From positions 124,001 to 188,000 of the forward strand of contig NZ_JBHUHP010000010.1 of the NCBI RefSeq assembly GCF_042682525.1: a stretch of DNA of 64,000 bases, given 5' to 3'. This DNA is from Blastococcus_B deserti. GTDB lineage: Bacteria > Actinomycetota > Actinomycetes > Mycobacteriales > Geodermatophilaceae. The notes below the pieces were generated by a model. It did no database searches and was not told where the DNA came from. It saw only the letters and a list, made by a program, of their open reading frames with translations. Shown here piece by piece: positions 33,096 to 41,150 of the stretch (the stretch's first letter is position 1; each line of letters opens with the position of its first letter). Made by a program: the position numbers and the translations under genes.

Positions 33096-33904
33096 TCGTC
33101 GTCGAGCTGCGCAAGATGTTCCGCCGCCCGCGCACCTGGGCGACCGTCGCCGTGCTCAACGCGCTGCCGGTGCTGGTCGCGGTGCTGCTGGTGCTGACCG
33201 ATCTCGCCCCCCGGCCGGGGGAGGGCCCGCCGTTCCTCTCCGCGGTCCTGCGCAACGGCGCCCTCTACCCGCTGGCGGCCCTGGCCATCGTCCTGCCGTT
33301 GTTCCTGCCGATCGCCGTCGCCGTCGTGGCCGGTGACTCCATCGCTGGGGAGGCCCAGGCCGGCACCCTGCGGTACCTGCTGGCCCGCCCCGTCGGCCGG
33401 ACCCGGCTGCTGGTGGCCAAGCTGATCGCGGTCATGGCGTTCGTCCTGGTCACCGTGGTCGTGGTGGCCGCGGTCGGCTACGTCCTGGGGACGACGCTGT
33501 TCGAGGCCGAGCCCGTCGCGGGCGGTTCCTCGGTGTCGGGCACCTCCCTGACTCCGGAGCAGATCAGCGGCCGGACGCTGCTCGCCGTCGGCTACGTCGC
33601 GGTGTCGATGCTGGGCGTCGCGGCGTTCGGGCTCTTCTTCTCCACCCTCACCGACTCGCCCCTCGGTGCCACGATGGGCGCGCTGGCGGTCCTGGTGGCG
33701 TCGTCGCTCCTGTTCACCCTGGACGCCGCGTCGCCGATCGCGCCCTACCTGCCGACCCGTTACTGGCTGGCGTTCGTCGACTTCTTCCGCGATCCGATCC
33801 TCTGGCGGGACATCACCCGCGGCATCGCGCTGCAGGCGGTGTACGTGGGAGTCCTCCTCGCGGCCGCCTGGGCGAACTTCACGACGAAGGACGTGACCAG
33901 CTGA
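33092..33904 (+). CDS. ABC-2 type transporter permease
   Basis: 270 residues with six membrane helices, beginning with the short cytoplasmic VELRKMFRRPRTW typical of ABC-2 permeases, and the amphipathic GEAQAGTLRYLLARPVGRTRLLVAK segment. Together with the preceding ATPase and LolA-like protein it forms an export or envelope-maintenance unit of unknown cargo. A very strong terminator follows. Confidence 0.92.
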   Translation: MIVVELRKMFRRPRTWATVAVLNALPVLVAVLLVLTDLAPRPGEGPPFLSAVLRNGALYPLAALAIVLPLFLPIAVAVVAGDSIAGEAQAGTLRYLLARPVGRTRLLVAKLIAVMAFVLVTVVVVAAVGYVLGTTLFEAEPVAGGSSVSGTSLTPEQISGRTLLAVGYVAVSMLGVAAFGLFFSTLTDSPLGATMGALAVLVASSLLFTLDAASPIAPYLPTRYWLAFVDFFRDPILWRDITRGIALQAVYVGVLLAAAWANFTTKDVTS

Positions 33905-33911
33905 ACGAGGA

Positions 33912-33957
33912 CCCCGTGCTCCCCACCCTCGGCACGCGCAGGGTGGGGAGCACGGGG
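33912..33957. terminator. Bidirectional terminator with an 18-bp perfect stem
   Basis: CCCCGTGCTCCCCACCCT (33912-33929) pairs perfectly with AGGGTGGGGAGCACGGGG (33940-33957) around a 10-base loop. It lies between the convergent permease and lipase genes, starting 8 bases after one stop and ending 7 bases before the other. Confidence 0.9.
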
Positions 33958-33963
33958 CCACGC

Positions 33964-34767
33964 TCATCCGCTGAGGCGGGGGCAGTCGGCGGGGCCGAGC
34001 TCCGCCGGGTTCCCCGCGGCGAGCATGGTGACGACCATCGCCTGGACGATCGGGCTGCGGACCAGCTCGCCGTGTCGCACCTCGGCGTCCGGGCAGACCG
34101 ACTGGACGGTCAGGTTCACCGCGCCGTCGAGCCGGGCGGAGTCCGGCGGCGTGACGGTCTCGTCCTGGGTGGTCCAGATGGAGACCCAGGTGGGGCCCGC
34201 CGGCGTCTCGTCGTCGCCGTTCAGTGCGGACAGCACGTCGCTGCCGGTCGTCAGCTGCCGGCAGCCGACGGGGCACCGGCCGGGCGCCAGCGCGCCGGCC
34301 AGGTCGGCGAGGGACGTGCCGTGGTGCGGCGACCCCAGCGTGAGCACCCGGCGGGTGATACCGGCGTGCCCGTCGGCCACCCACAGTCGGGCGATCACGC
34401 CGCCGGCGGAGTAGCCGACCACGTCGACGCTCGTCTCCCCGGTGCGCTCCAGGGCCTCGGAGGCGGCCTCGTCCAGCGCCCCGGCGGAGGCGCGCAGGTC
34501 GCCGGTCCCGTTCCCGGGCAGCCGGACGACGGTGGTGTCCCGCCCCTCCGCGGTCAGCCGGTCAGCCAGCTCCCGGAGCGCGCCGGTGCCGCCGCCGCCG
34601 TACCCAGGGACCAGCAGCACCGGCCCGGGACGGTCCTGCGCGACCGGCTCCGGCGCGGGGGACCCGGTCCGCGCGACCAGCACGGCGATGAGGACGGTCC
34701 CGACCACCACGAGGGAGAGGAGGGTGAGGACCAGCCGTCGGCGGGCGGGGGAGAGGCCGGCGAGCAC
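33964..34767 (-). CDS. Membrane-anchored alpha/beta-hydrolase, triacylglycerol-lipase-like
   Basis: 267 residues. An N-terminal signal anchor (LVLTLLSLVVVGTVLIAVLVA) leads to an extracytoplasmic lipase domain: LLVPGYGGGGTG, VVGYSAGGVIARLW (nucleophile Ser in GYSAGG), GSPHHGTSL. Four Cys (GRCPVGC, SVCPDAE, PADCP) fit disulfide bonding outside the cell. GTG at 34765-34767 is chosen because the anchor starts soon after it. Substrate unknown; secreted actinobacterial esterase/lipase is the safest description. Confidence 0.85.
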   Translation of the reverse strand: MLAGLSPARRRLVLTLLSLVVVGTVLIAVLVARTGSPAPEPVAQDRPGPVLLVPGYGGGGTGALRELADRLTAEGRDTTVVRLPGNGTGDLRASAGALDEAASEALERTGETSVDVVGYSAGGVIARLWVADGHAGITRRVLTLGSPHHGTSLADLAGALAPGRCPVGCRQLTTGSDVLSALNGDDETPAGPTWVSIWTTQDETVTPPDSARLDGAVNLTVQSVCPDAEVRHGELVRSPIVQAMVVTMLAAGNPAELGPADCPRLSG

Positions 34768-34841
34768 CCCTTCACTGTGCCTGCTGTCGCCGCCGGCGCC
34801 ACCCTTTGGTGGACTGCGCCCGTGGAGGGGCGGGAGACGGG

Positions 34842-35516
34842 GTGCTGAGCCGCGACGAGTACCTGGCCGCCTGGTCACGCTGGCACGGGGACACCGCCAC
34901 CGACCGGCCGCTGGTGCGCGGCTGGCTGACCGCGGCCTGGACACTGGCCCGGCCGCTGGCCGGACTGCCGCCGATCGTGGCGACCGGCCTCGGCCTGCTG
35001 GTGGCGGTCGCAGCCGTCGTCCCGGCGTCGGCAGGAGGGCTCTGGCTGATCGCCGCGGGGCTCCTCGTCGGGCTCTCGGGTCTGCTGGACTCGCTCGACG
35101 GAGCGCTGGCGATCGGAACCGGACGGGCCTCGCGCCGCGGCTTCGTCCTCGACTCCGCCGTCGACCGGCTGACCGAGGCGGCCTACGCCGGGGCGCTCTG
35201 GGTGGCCGGGGCGCCGGGGTGGCTGGCCGCGTCCTTCGGTGCGCTCTGCTGGCTGCCCGACTACCTGCGGGCGCGAGCCGGCCAGGCGGGGGTGGCCGAG
35301 ACCGGGGCGCTGTCGGTGTGGGAGCGGCCCAGCCGCGTCGCCGTGACCGGCATGACGCTGGGCGGCGCGGGGGTCGTCGCCGCGTGGGGCGGTGCCGGCC
35401 TGGTGGTCACTGCGGGCGCCGCGGCGGGCACGCTGCTCGGCGCCGTCGGCGTCGCGCAGCTCGGCGTCTCGCTGCGGCGGATGCTGGCCGACCGGCCGGC
35501 CGATGCGGCCGGATGA
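34842..35516 (+). CDS. CDP-alcohol phosphatidyltransferase family protein
   Basis: 224 residues with about six membrane helices. The family motif D-X2-DG...G-X3-D-X3-D is seen in LLDSLDGALAIGTGRASRRGFVLDSAVDRLTEA, with the AR pair shifted by a short insert. It would move a phosphatidyl-type group from a CDP-alcohol, in phospholipid synthesis; the acceptor is unclear. GTG at 34842 follows GGGAGACGG; an upstream ATG at 34806 is possible. Confidence 0.85.
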   Translation: MLSRDEYLAAWSRWHGDTATDRPLVRGWLTAAWTLARPLAGLPPIVATGLGLLVAVAAVVPASAGGLWLIAAGLLVGLSGLLDSLDGALAIGTGRASRRGFVLDSAVDRLTEAAYAGALWVAGAPGWLAASFGALCWLPDYLRARAGQAGVAETGALSVWERPSRVAVTGMTLGGAGVVAAWGGAGLVVTAGAAAGTLLGAVGVAQLGVSLRRMLADRPADAAG

Positions 35517-35637
35517 GAGCAGGGTGCGACGCAGCCATGTGCGGCCCGGGCTCTTAAGGTGAGCGGGTGCTCCGCTGCCTGCCGGGCACCCGACATCGTG
35601 CGGTGCGTTCCGCCGATCCAGCACCAGGGAGCCTTCC

Positions 35638-36612
35638 GTGCCCGTCGTCGTCACCGGCTCCATCGCCACCGACCACCTGATGACCTTCCCCGGGAAGTTC
35701 GTCGAGCAGTTCGTGGAGGGGCAGATGGAGAACGTCTCGCTCTCCTTCCTCGTCGACGACCTCGTGCAGCACCGGGGCGGGGCCGGCGCGAACATGGCGT
35801 ACGGGCTGGGCCTGCTCGGACTCCAGCCCGTGCTCGTCGGCGCCGTGGGCAGCGACTTCGCCGAGTACGACGCGTGGCTGACCCGGCACGGCGTGGACAC
35901 CGGCAGCGTGCACTGGTCGGAGCTCAAGCACACCGCCCGCTTCGTCTGCACCACCGACGCCGCCAACAACCAGATCGCCTCGTTCTACTCGGGGGCCATG
36001 TCCGAGGCGGGCAGCATCGAGCTCGGCCCGGTGGCCGACCGCGTCGGGCAGTTCGACCTCGTGGTGGTCGGCCCCAACGACCCGAAGGCGATGGTGCGGC
36101 ACACCGAGGAATGCCGGCACCGCGGCTACCGGTTCGCCGCCGACCCCAGCCAGCAGCTGGCGTGGGCCGACGGCGAGATGATCCGCAGCCTCGTCGACGG
36201 CGCGGAGCTGCTGTTCACCAACGAGTACGAGTCACACCTGCTCCAGCAGAAGACCGGCTGGAACGAGGACGAGGTGCTCGCCCGGGTCGGCACCTGGGTC
36301 ACCACCCGCGCCGCTGAGGGCGTGCTGGTCCGCCAGGCCGACGCCGAGCCGATCTCGGTGATCGCCGTCCCGGAGACCAAGCCGGTGGAGCCCACCGGCG
36401 GCGGCGACGCCCTGCGCGCCGGGTTCATCGCCGGGCGCATGTGGGGTCTGGGCCTCGAGCGGGCCACCCAGCTCGGCTCCGCCGTCGCCACTGCCGCCGT
36501 CGAGGTCATCGGCACCCAGGAGTACGACCTGCCGAAGGACAGCTTCCTGGCCCGTTTCGCCGAGGCGTTCGGCAGCGACGCCGCCGACGAGGTCGCCCCC
36601 TACCTGCCATGA
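35638..36612 (+). CDS. PfkB-family carbohydrate kinase, adenosine-kinase type
   Basis: 324 residues. The ribokinase fold is visible with VTGSIATDHLMTFPG at the start, the GG hinge in QHRGGAGANMAYGLGLLG, and the catalytic end motif PTGGGDALRAGF (anion hole and Asp base). These segments resemble mycobacterial adenosine kinase, which makes AMP from adenosine. A TAAGGT box about 80 bases upstream suggests a short leader, and GGGAG precedes the GTG start. The gene stands alone. Confidence 0.85.
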   Translation: MPVVVTGSIATDHLMTFPGKFVEQFVEGQMENVSLSFLVDDLVQHRGGAGANMAYGLGLLGLQPVLVGAVGSDFAEYDAWLTRHGVDTGSVHWSELKHTARFVCTTDAANNQIASFYSGAMSEAGSIELGPVADRVGQFDLVVVGPNDPKAMVRHTEECRHRGYRFAADPSQQLAWADGEMIRSLVDGAELLFTNEYESHLLQQKTGWNEDEVLARVGTWVTTRAAEGVLVRQADAEPISVIAVPETKPVEPTGGGDALRAGFIAGRMWGLGLERATQLGSAVATAAVEVIGTQEYDLPKDSFLARFAEAFGSDAADEVAPYLP

Positions 36613-36624
36613 CGCCATGACCCC

Positions 36625-36667
36625 GTCGTCCTCCGGACGACACCGCGGCCACGAGCCGTCCCCCCGG
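36625..36667. repeat. Partial copy of the dispersed hairpin repeat
   Basis: The first 21 bases (36625-36645) are identical to 1031-1051, including the GTCGTCC-TCC-GGACGAC hairpin. GAGCCGTCCCCCCGG then matches GAGCCGTCCCCCGG of the first locus. The copy sits between the convergent adenosine-kinase and flavin-reductase genes, where the hairpin could end transcription from either side. Confidence 0.7.
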
Positions 36668-36738
36668 CTGTCAGGAGCGTGTCCATGTGTCCCCGCCGGG
36701 AACCTCCGGCCCGCGCCACGCGCTCCGCGCAGCGCTGG

Positions 36739-37389
36739 TCAGTCACCCCTGATCTGCTCGCCGATGCCCGGGTCCTCGGCCCAGCGGCGGTAGGGGATGC
36801 GAGGGATTTCCTTGACCTCGCCGATCGTCGCCCATTCGTTCCCGCCCAGCCGGGCCAGCGGCCGCAGGTGCTCGATCCGCGGGCGTCCGTCGCGCACCGC
36901 GCCCGCCCACACGCTGATCAGCCGCACCAGGCCGAACACCACGGTGCTGTCGCCCAGCCGCACCGTCGAGTGCAGGGTGCACTCCACGGACACCGGGGAC
37001 TCGACGACGCGCGGAACGCCCACCCGGGAGCTGGGCTCCAGCCGGACGCCGACCTCCTCGGCCTCGCTCACGCCGGCCGGGAAGTCCGTGCCGGTGGCGT
37101 TGACCTGCTCGAACAGCGACTCCGGCGTGAGGCTCACCGTGAACTCGCCCGTGGCCTCGACGTTGCGCAGCGAGTCCTTGCGGCCCACCGAGGTGAACTG
37201 GACGACCGGCGGGTCGACGCAGGCGACCGTGTAGAAGGAGTGTGGCGCCAGGTTGATGACTCCCTCGGCCGAGCGGCTGCACACCCAGGCGATCGGCCGC
37301 GGCACGACGACCGAGTTCAGGACGCGGTAGAACGCGCGCGTCTCCATCTCGTCGGGATCGAACTGCACACGTCCGGCGGGGTCGGTCAC
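36739..37389 (-). CDS. Flavin reductase domain protein (FMN-binding split barrel)
   Basis: 216 residues. The flavin reductase-like domain covers most of it: VVPRPIAWVCSRSAEGVINLAPHSFYTVAC (FMN phosphate region), VGRKDSLRNVEATGEFTVSLTPESL and a late FGLVRLISVWAG strand. It probably binds FMN and reduces it or acts on an unknown substrate. GTG start overlaps the glycosyltransferase stop by four bases, making it the last gene of the carotenoid operon at 36739-41148; a role there is not shown. Confidence 0.85.
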   Translation of the reverse strand: MTDPAGRVQFDPDEMETRAFYRVLNSVVVPRPIAWVCSRSAEGVINLAPHSFYTVACVDPPVVQFTSVGRKDSLRNVEATGEFTVSLTPESLFEQVNATGTDFPAGVSEAEEVGVRLEPSSRVGVPRVVESPVSVECTLHSTVRLGDSTVVFGLVRLISVWAGAVRDGRPRIEHLRPLARLGGNEWATIGEVKEIPRIPYRRWAEDPGIGEQIRGD

Positions 37390-38621
37390 CTCCCCATCCT
37401 CACCGGGGGTCGTCGCGGCGATCGTGCCGGGGCGGCGACGGGCCGCGCGCGCCAGGTGAGGGTTCCCCGCCGGTGGCCGAGGAGCGAGCGTGCCATCAGC
37501 ACGTCGAGCACCAGGATCGACAGGGGGTGCGCCAGCGCGTCGGGCCAGACGCGGCTGCCCGTCCGGGCGGCCACCACCGCGCGGCCGGCGGCTGCGGCCG
37601 CCCAGCCGGCCAGTCCGGCGCGCGAGCCCCGCACGGCCGCCAGCGGCGGCACCACCCAGACGGCGGTGAGCAGGGCGGCCGTGACGGCGCCCGCTGCCGG
37701 TCGGCCCCCGACCGAGGCCCACAGGGACTTGGCGTAGCCGTCGCGCAGCGCCGGCCACCCGTCGTACATCCGGCAGACGGCCAGCCGGGACCCGTCGATC
37801 GGGACGCCCCGGCCTCCGGCCCGCTTGACCGCGCGGAGCAGGGCGATGTCCTCGAGCACCTCGCCGCGCACCGCGGCGTGGCCACCCGCGCGGTCGTAGG
37901 TCCGCCGGTCGACGACCAGGAATTGCCCGTTCGCCGCGGCCGTCGAGGGACGGCGAGAGCGCTCGGCCACCCGCAGCGGCAGCGTCGTGGCCACGAGCCA
38001 GGGGGCCAGGGGTTGGACCAGCCGTTCGGCCGACCCGTGCGCGACCGGGCGCGGCCACGGGGAGACCAGGTCCAGGTCGTGCCGATCCAGCACCGCCACT
38101 GCCGCGGCGATCGCCTCCGGTGCGAGCCGGACGTCGGCGTCGACGAAGACCAGCAGCTCCCCGTCGTCCGCGCCCTCGCCCGCGCCCTGGCCCTCGCCCT
38201 GGCCCGCGCCCTGGCCCTGGCCCTCGGCCTGGCTCTCGCCCTGGCCCTCGCCTTCGTCCTGCCAGGCTGCCCCGGTCGCGCAGGCGTGCGGCTTCCCCAG
38301 CCAGCCCGCCGGAGGAGGCACCGCCCGGACCAGCCGGACCCGCGGGTCCCCGACCGACCGGACGACGGCTGCCGTGCCGTCGGTCGAGCCGTCGTCGACC
38401 ACGACCACGCGCAGCTCGGGCACTCCCCGCTGGGCGAGCAGGGCGGCGAGGCAGCCGCCGATCTGCTCCTCCTCGTCCCGGGCGGGCACGACCACCGTGA
38501 CCGGCCGGCGGACCGCCGGCGGATCATCCGGCGGACGGCGGAGCAGCGCGATGTTGACGGCGGCGTGGAGGGCAGCCGCGCCGGAGATCCCGGCCAGCAC
38601 GCGGACCAGCCGGCCGCTCAC
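37386..38621 (-). CDS. Family 2 glycosyltransferase, CruG-like carotenoid glycosyltransferase
   Basis: 411 residues. The GT-A fold is visible: VTVVVPARDEEEQIGGCLAALL, VVVDDGSTDGTA, the metal-binding DXD in LLVFVDADVRL, and the acceptor region EVLEDIALLRAVKRAGG. One N-terminal and several C-terminal hydrophobic helices anchor it to the membrane. It directly follows the CruF-like gene with a four-base overlap; CruF-CruG pairs in cyanobacteria hydrate and then glycosylate carotenoids. A Gly/Glu/Gln/Ala-only insert (about residues 121-150) interrupts the domain before the DXD strand. Confidence 0.85.
   Translation of the reverse strand: MSGRLVRVLAGISGAAALHAAVNIALLRRPPDDPPAVRRPVTVVVPARDEEEQIGGCLAALLAQRGVPELRVVVVDDGSTDGTAAVVRSVGDPRVRLVRAVPPPAGWLGKPHACATGAAWQDEGEGQGESQAEGQGQGAGQGEGQGAGEGADDGELLVFVDADVRLAPEAIAAAVAVLDRHDLDLVSPWPRPVAHGSAERLVQPLAPWLVATTLPLRVAERSRRPSTAAANGQFLVVDRRTYDRAGGHAAVRGEVLEDIALLRAVKRAGGRGVPIDGSRLAVCRMYDGWPALRDGYAKSLWASVGGRPAAGAVTAALLTAVWVVPPLAAVRGSRAGLAGWAAAAAGRAVVAARTGSRVWPDALAHPLSILVLDVLMARSLLGHRRGTLTWRARPVAAPARSPRRPPVRMGR
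38171..38258 (-). repeat. Low-complexity microsatellite inside the glycosyltransferase gene
   Basis: The plus strand is an imperfect tandem array of CCCTGG / CCCTCG / GCCCTGG words. It encodes a run of Gly-Glu, Gly-Gln and Gly-Ala pairs (GEGQGESQAEGQGQGAGQ...). The length is a multiple of three and the reading frame is kept. Such arrays change length by slippage. Confidence 0.85.
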
Positions 38622-39445
38622 CACCGGCCCCCGCGATGCCGGCGGACCACGGCCAGCAGGACCGGCAGGGCGAGCGCCGCACCCCAGGCGGCCGAGCCCG
38701 GGAGGCCGAGCCAGCCCGCGTGCGCCAGCGCGCCGCCGAGCGTCATCCACGCCAGCGCGATGAGCGGGGCCGCGTCGCCGGTGCGCGGCGCGCGCCCGGC
38801 CTGCGTTCGGGCGACCGTCAGGTCCAGCAGCGCCATGAGGACCAGCCCGGCGAGCAGCCAGCCGGCGAGGTTGGTGAGCGGCACCGTCGCGATACCGGGC
38901 AGCCCCGGGCTCGGATCGCTCCACGTCCAGTAGCCGGCCTGCACCATCTGCGGGTCGAGGACGACGTCCCAGCCGGCGAAGACCCCGGCCGCGGTCGCGA
39001 TCCGCACGACCCGGCGGCGCGTCGGCCCGGCAACCGGGCGGGCGAGACGCTCGGCCAGCACCCAGCTCGGCCAGGCCATCATCAGCCAGGCCAGCGGGAC
39101 CAGGAACGGCACGCCCAGCAGGGTGGGTCCGAGGGCGCCGCTGTAGCGGTAGCTGCCGTAGGGGAAGCCGGTGGCCAGCCCGACCGCCTCGAAGGCGACC
39201 GCGGTGACGGTGACCAGGACCAGCAGCCCGATCGCGGTGCGCAACCCGCGGGCGGCGCCCGCGTGGACCACCGAGAGCAGGGAGCCCAGCACGACGATCG
39301 TCCAGCTGACCGCGTCCCGGGCGGGCCCGGAACTGAGCGGATAGGCGATCGCGGTGAGGACCAGCGCCGCCGCCAGCACCAGGGGAAGGACCCGCCGGGC
39401 CGTCGACGGCCGCGGGGCAGGAGGCGCGGAGACGGCGGCGGTCAC
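38618..39445 (-). CDS. cruF: CruF-like carotenoid 1,2-hydratase (DUF422)
   Basis: 275 residues, seven or eight membrane helices. Diagnostic segments are AVGLATGFPYGSYRYSGALGPTLLGVPFLVPLAWLMMAWPS and AGWDVVLDPQMVQAGYWTW. The family (CruF, bisanhydrobacterioruberin hydratase) adds water to the psi-end of acyclic or monocyclic carotenoids. GTG start overlaps the CrtO-like gene stop, and its stop overlaps the glycosyltransferase. Confidence 0.88.
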   Translation of the reverse strand: MTAAVSAPPAPRPSTARRVLPLVLAAALVLTAIAYPLSSGPARDAVSWTIVVLGSLLSVVHAGAARGLRTAIGLLVLVTVTAVAFEAVGLATGFPYGSYRYSGALGPTLLGVPFLVPLAWLMMAWPSWVLAERLARPVAGPTRRRVVRIATAAGVFAGWDVVLDPQMVQAGYWTWSDPSPGLPGIATVPLTNLAGWLLAGLVLMALLDLTVARTQAGRAPRTGDAAPLIALAWMTLGGALAHAGWLGLPGSAAWGAALALPVLLAVVRRHRGGRW

Positions 39446-41148
39446 GCCGGCGTCCTCTGGAACCGGACGGCGGCACGGCGCAGCGCGCGGCCCACGGCGG
39501 CGCGTGCCGCGGCGGACCGGCGCCGGTCGGCCAGGAGCACGCGCGCCGACGTCCGGCCCGAGTTGCCGGACACGCCCCCACCGGGGTGGGTCGAGGCGCC
39601 GGCCAGGTACAGGCCGCGCAGCCCGGGCACCCGGTAGCCGGAGAGGGCCGGCGTGGGCCGGAAGGCGAACATGCTGGCCAGGCCCATCTCCACGTGCATG
39701 ACGTTGCCACGGGGGAGGGACAGTTCGCGCTCGAGCGACAGCGGGGTCTGGACGTACAGCCGCTGTACCGAGTCGGCGAAGCCGGGCGCGTAGCGGTCGA
39801 CGGCGGCGACCAGCCGGCGGGCCTCGCTCTCCGCGAGGTCGTCCCAGTCACCTCCGTCGGCCGTCTCGTACGGGTACCACTGCCCCCAGATGGTCACCAC
39901 GTGCTGCCCCGGCGGGGCCAGGCTGTCGTCAGTGGCCGAGAAGCACATCGCCAGGGGCACCGGGACGCGGGGGAGCTGCCCGGCGGCCCAGTCGCCGTGC
40001 GCCGAGGCGAGCGCCGCACGGTCGGTGCAGAGGAGCTGGAGGCCCTGGAGCGAGAGCTCGGGAGCCACGCCGGGATAGGCCGGCGGCGCGTCGGTCAGCG
40101 CTCGCACGACCAGCCCGAAGCCGTTGCCCAGCGGTGGATCGGCGTCGGCCAGCGCCGGAGGAGCGGCGTCCCCGGCGAGCGCCCGGGTCACCTGCACGTG
40201 GCAGGCGGCCACCACGGCGTCGGCCGTCACCCGCCGTCCGCTGACGGTGCGGACGCCGGTGATCCGCCGTCCCCCGGCGCCGTCGTCCGCGGTGAGCAGC
40301 CGCGCGGCGCCGTCGCCGAGCGTCACCCGCCCGCCGTCGGACTCGAGCCGTCGGCGCAGGGCGGCGGTCAGGCCCCCGGACCCACCGACCGGGTGCCCCG
40401 GCGGCACGTCGTGGAGCAGCGCGACCCAGCCGACCATCGCCGCGGTGCCCGGTTCCGACATGGGCGGGCCGGACTGCGCCCCGAACCAGGCCAGCGCCGC
40501 CTTGAGCCGTTCGCTGCGGAACCAGCGGTCGAGCAGGGCGTCGCCGGACCCCAGGAAGTCGACGGCGAGCTCCCCGCCCGGGGTCCGCGGCCGCCCGTCC
40601 GCCGGGGCCCCGAGGGGCCAGAACGAGCGGATCAGCCCGGCCGGGCCGGGCCGGCGGCCGAAGGAGGCGACGACGGCTCGGCTGCGCGGTGCCCAGACCT
40701 CGACGAACCGGCGGTAGGATGCCGCGTCCTCCGGGCCGCAGGCCTCGGCGATGGAGGCGCAGGTGGCGTCGAGGTCGACGGAGAGGACGAGGGGGCGGCC
40801 TTCCGGTCCGGGGTCGCCCGGGGAGGGTGCGGGCGCGAACCCCCACGGGTCGCAGTCGATGTAGCGCAGCCCGTGGGCGGCCAGGTCCAGCTCCTCGACG
40901 ATGCCGCTCTGCCGGATGATCACGTGCGCGCTGGAGCCGCGGTCGACGCGGACACCCGGCCAGCGCTCGACGGTCGAGACGGCGCCGCCGAGCACGGCGT
41001 CGGCCTCCACGACCTCCACCGACAGGCCCGCCCGGGCCAGGTAGCAGGCGGCGACGAGCCCGTTGTGGCCGGCGCCGATGACCACGACGTCGACACGGCC
41101 GTCGACACGGCCGTCGACACGGCCGTCGACGGGGGGAGGGCTGCTCAC
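39442..41148 (-). CDS. CrtO/CrtD-like carotenoid oxidoreductase (FAD phytoene-dehydrogenase family)
   Basis: 568 residues. The FAD motif is VVVIGAGHNGLVAACYLARAG, then the family C-terminal GLYLAGASTHPGGGVSGNSGR. The GHNGL form and the GGGVSG end are typical of CrtO-type ketolases and related desaturases rather than CrtI. In the operon with cruF and cruG it probably introduces a keto group or extra double bond. The N-terminus has a 12-bp repeat giving VDGRVDGRVDGRVD before the FAD strand. Confidence 0.85.
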   Translation of the reverse strand: MSSPPPVDGRVDGRVDGRVDVVVIGAGHNGLVAACYLARAGLSVEVVEADAVLGGAVSTVERWPGVRVDRGSSAHVIIRQSGIVEELDLAAHGLRYIDCDPWGFAPAPSPGDPGPEGRPLVLSVDLDATCASIAEACGPEDAASYRRFVEVWAPRSRAVVASFGRRPGPAGLIRSFWPLGAPADGRPRTPGGELAVDFLGSGDALLDRWFRSERLKAALAWFGAQSGPPMSEPGTAAMVGWVALLHDVPPGHPVGGSGGLTAALRRRLESDGGRVTLGDGAARLLTADDGAGGRRITGVRTVSGRRVTADAVVAACHVQVTRALAGDAAPPALADADPPLGNGFGLVVRALTDAPPAYPGVAPELSLQGLQLLCTDRAALASAHGDWAAGQLPRVPVPLAMCFSATDDSLAPPGQHVVTIWGQWYPYETADGGDWDDLAESEARRLVAAVDRYAPGFADSVQRLYVQTPLSLERELSLPRGNVMHVEMGLASMFAFRPTPALSGYRVPGLRGLYLAGASTHPGGGVSGNSGRTSARVLLADRRRSAAARAAVGRALRRAAVRFQRTPA

Positions 41149-41150
41149 AC

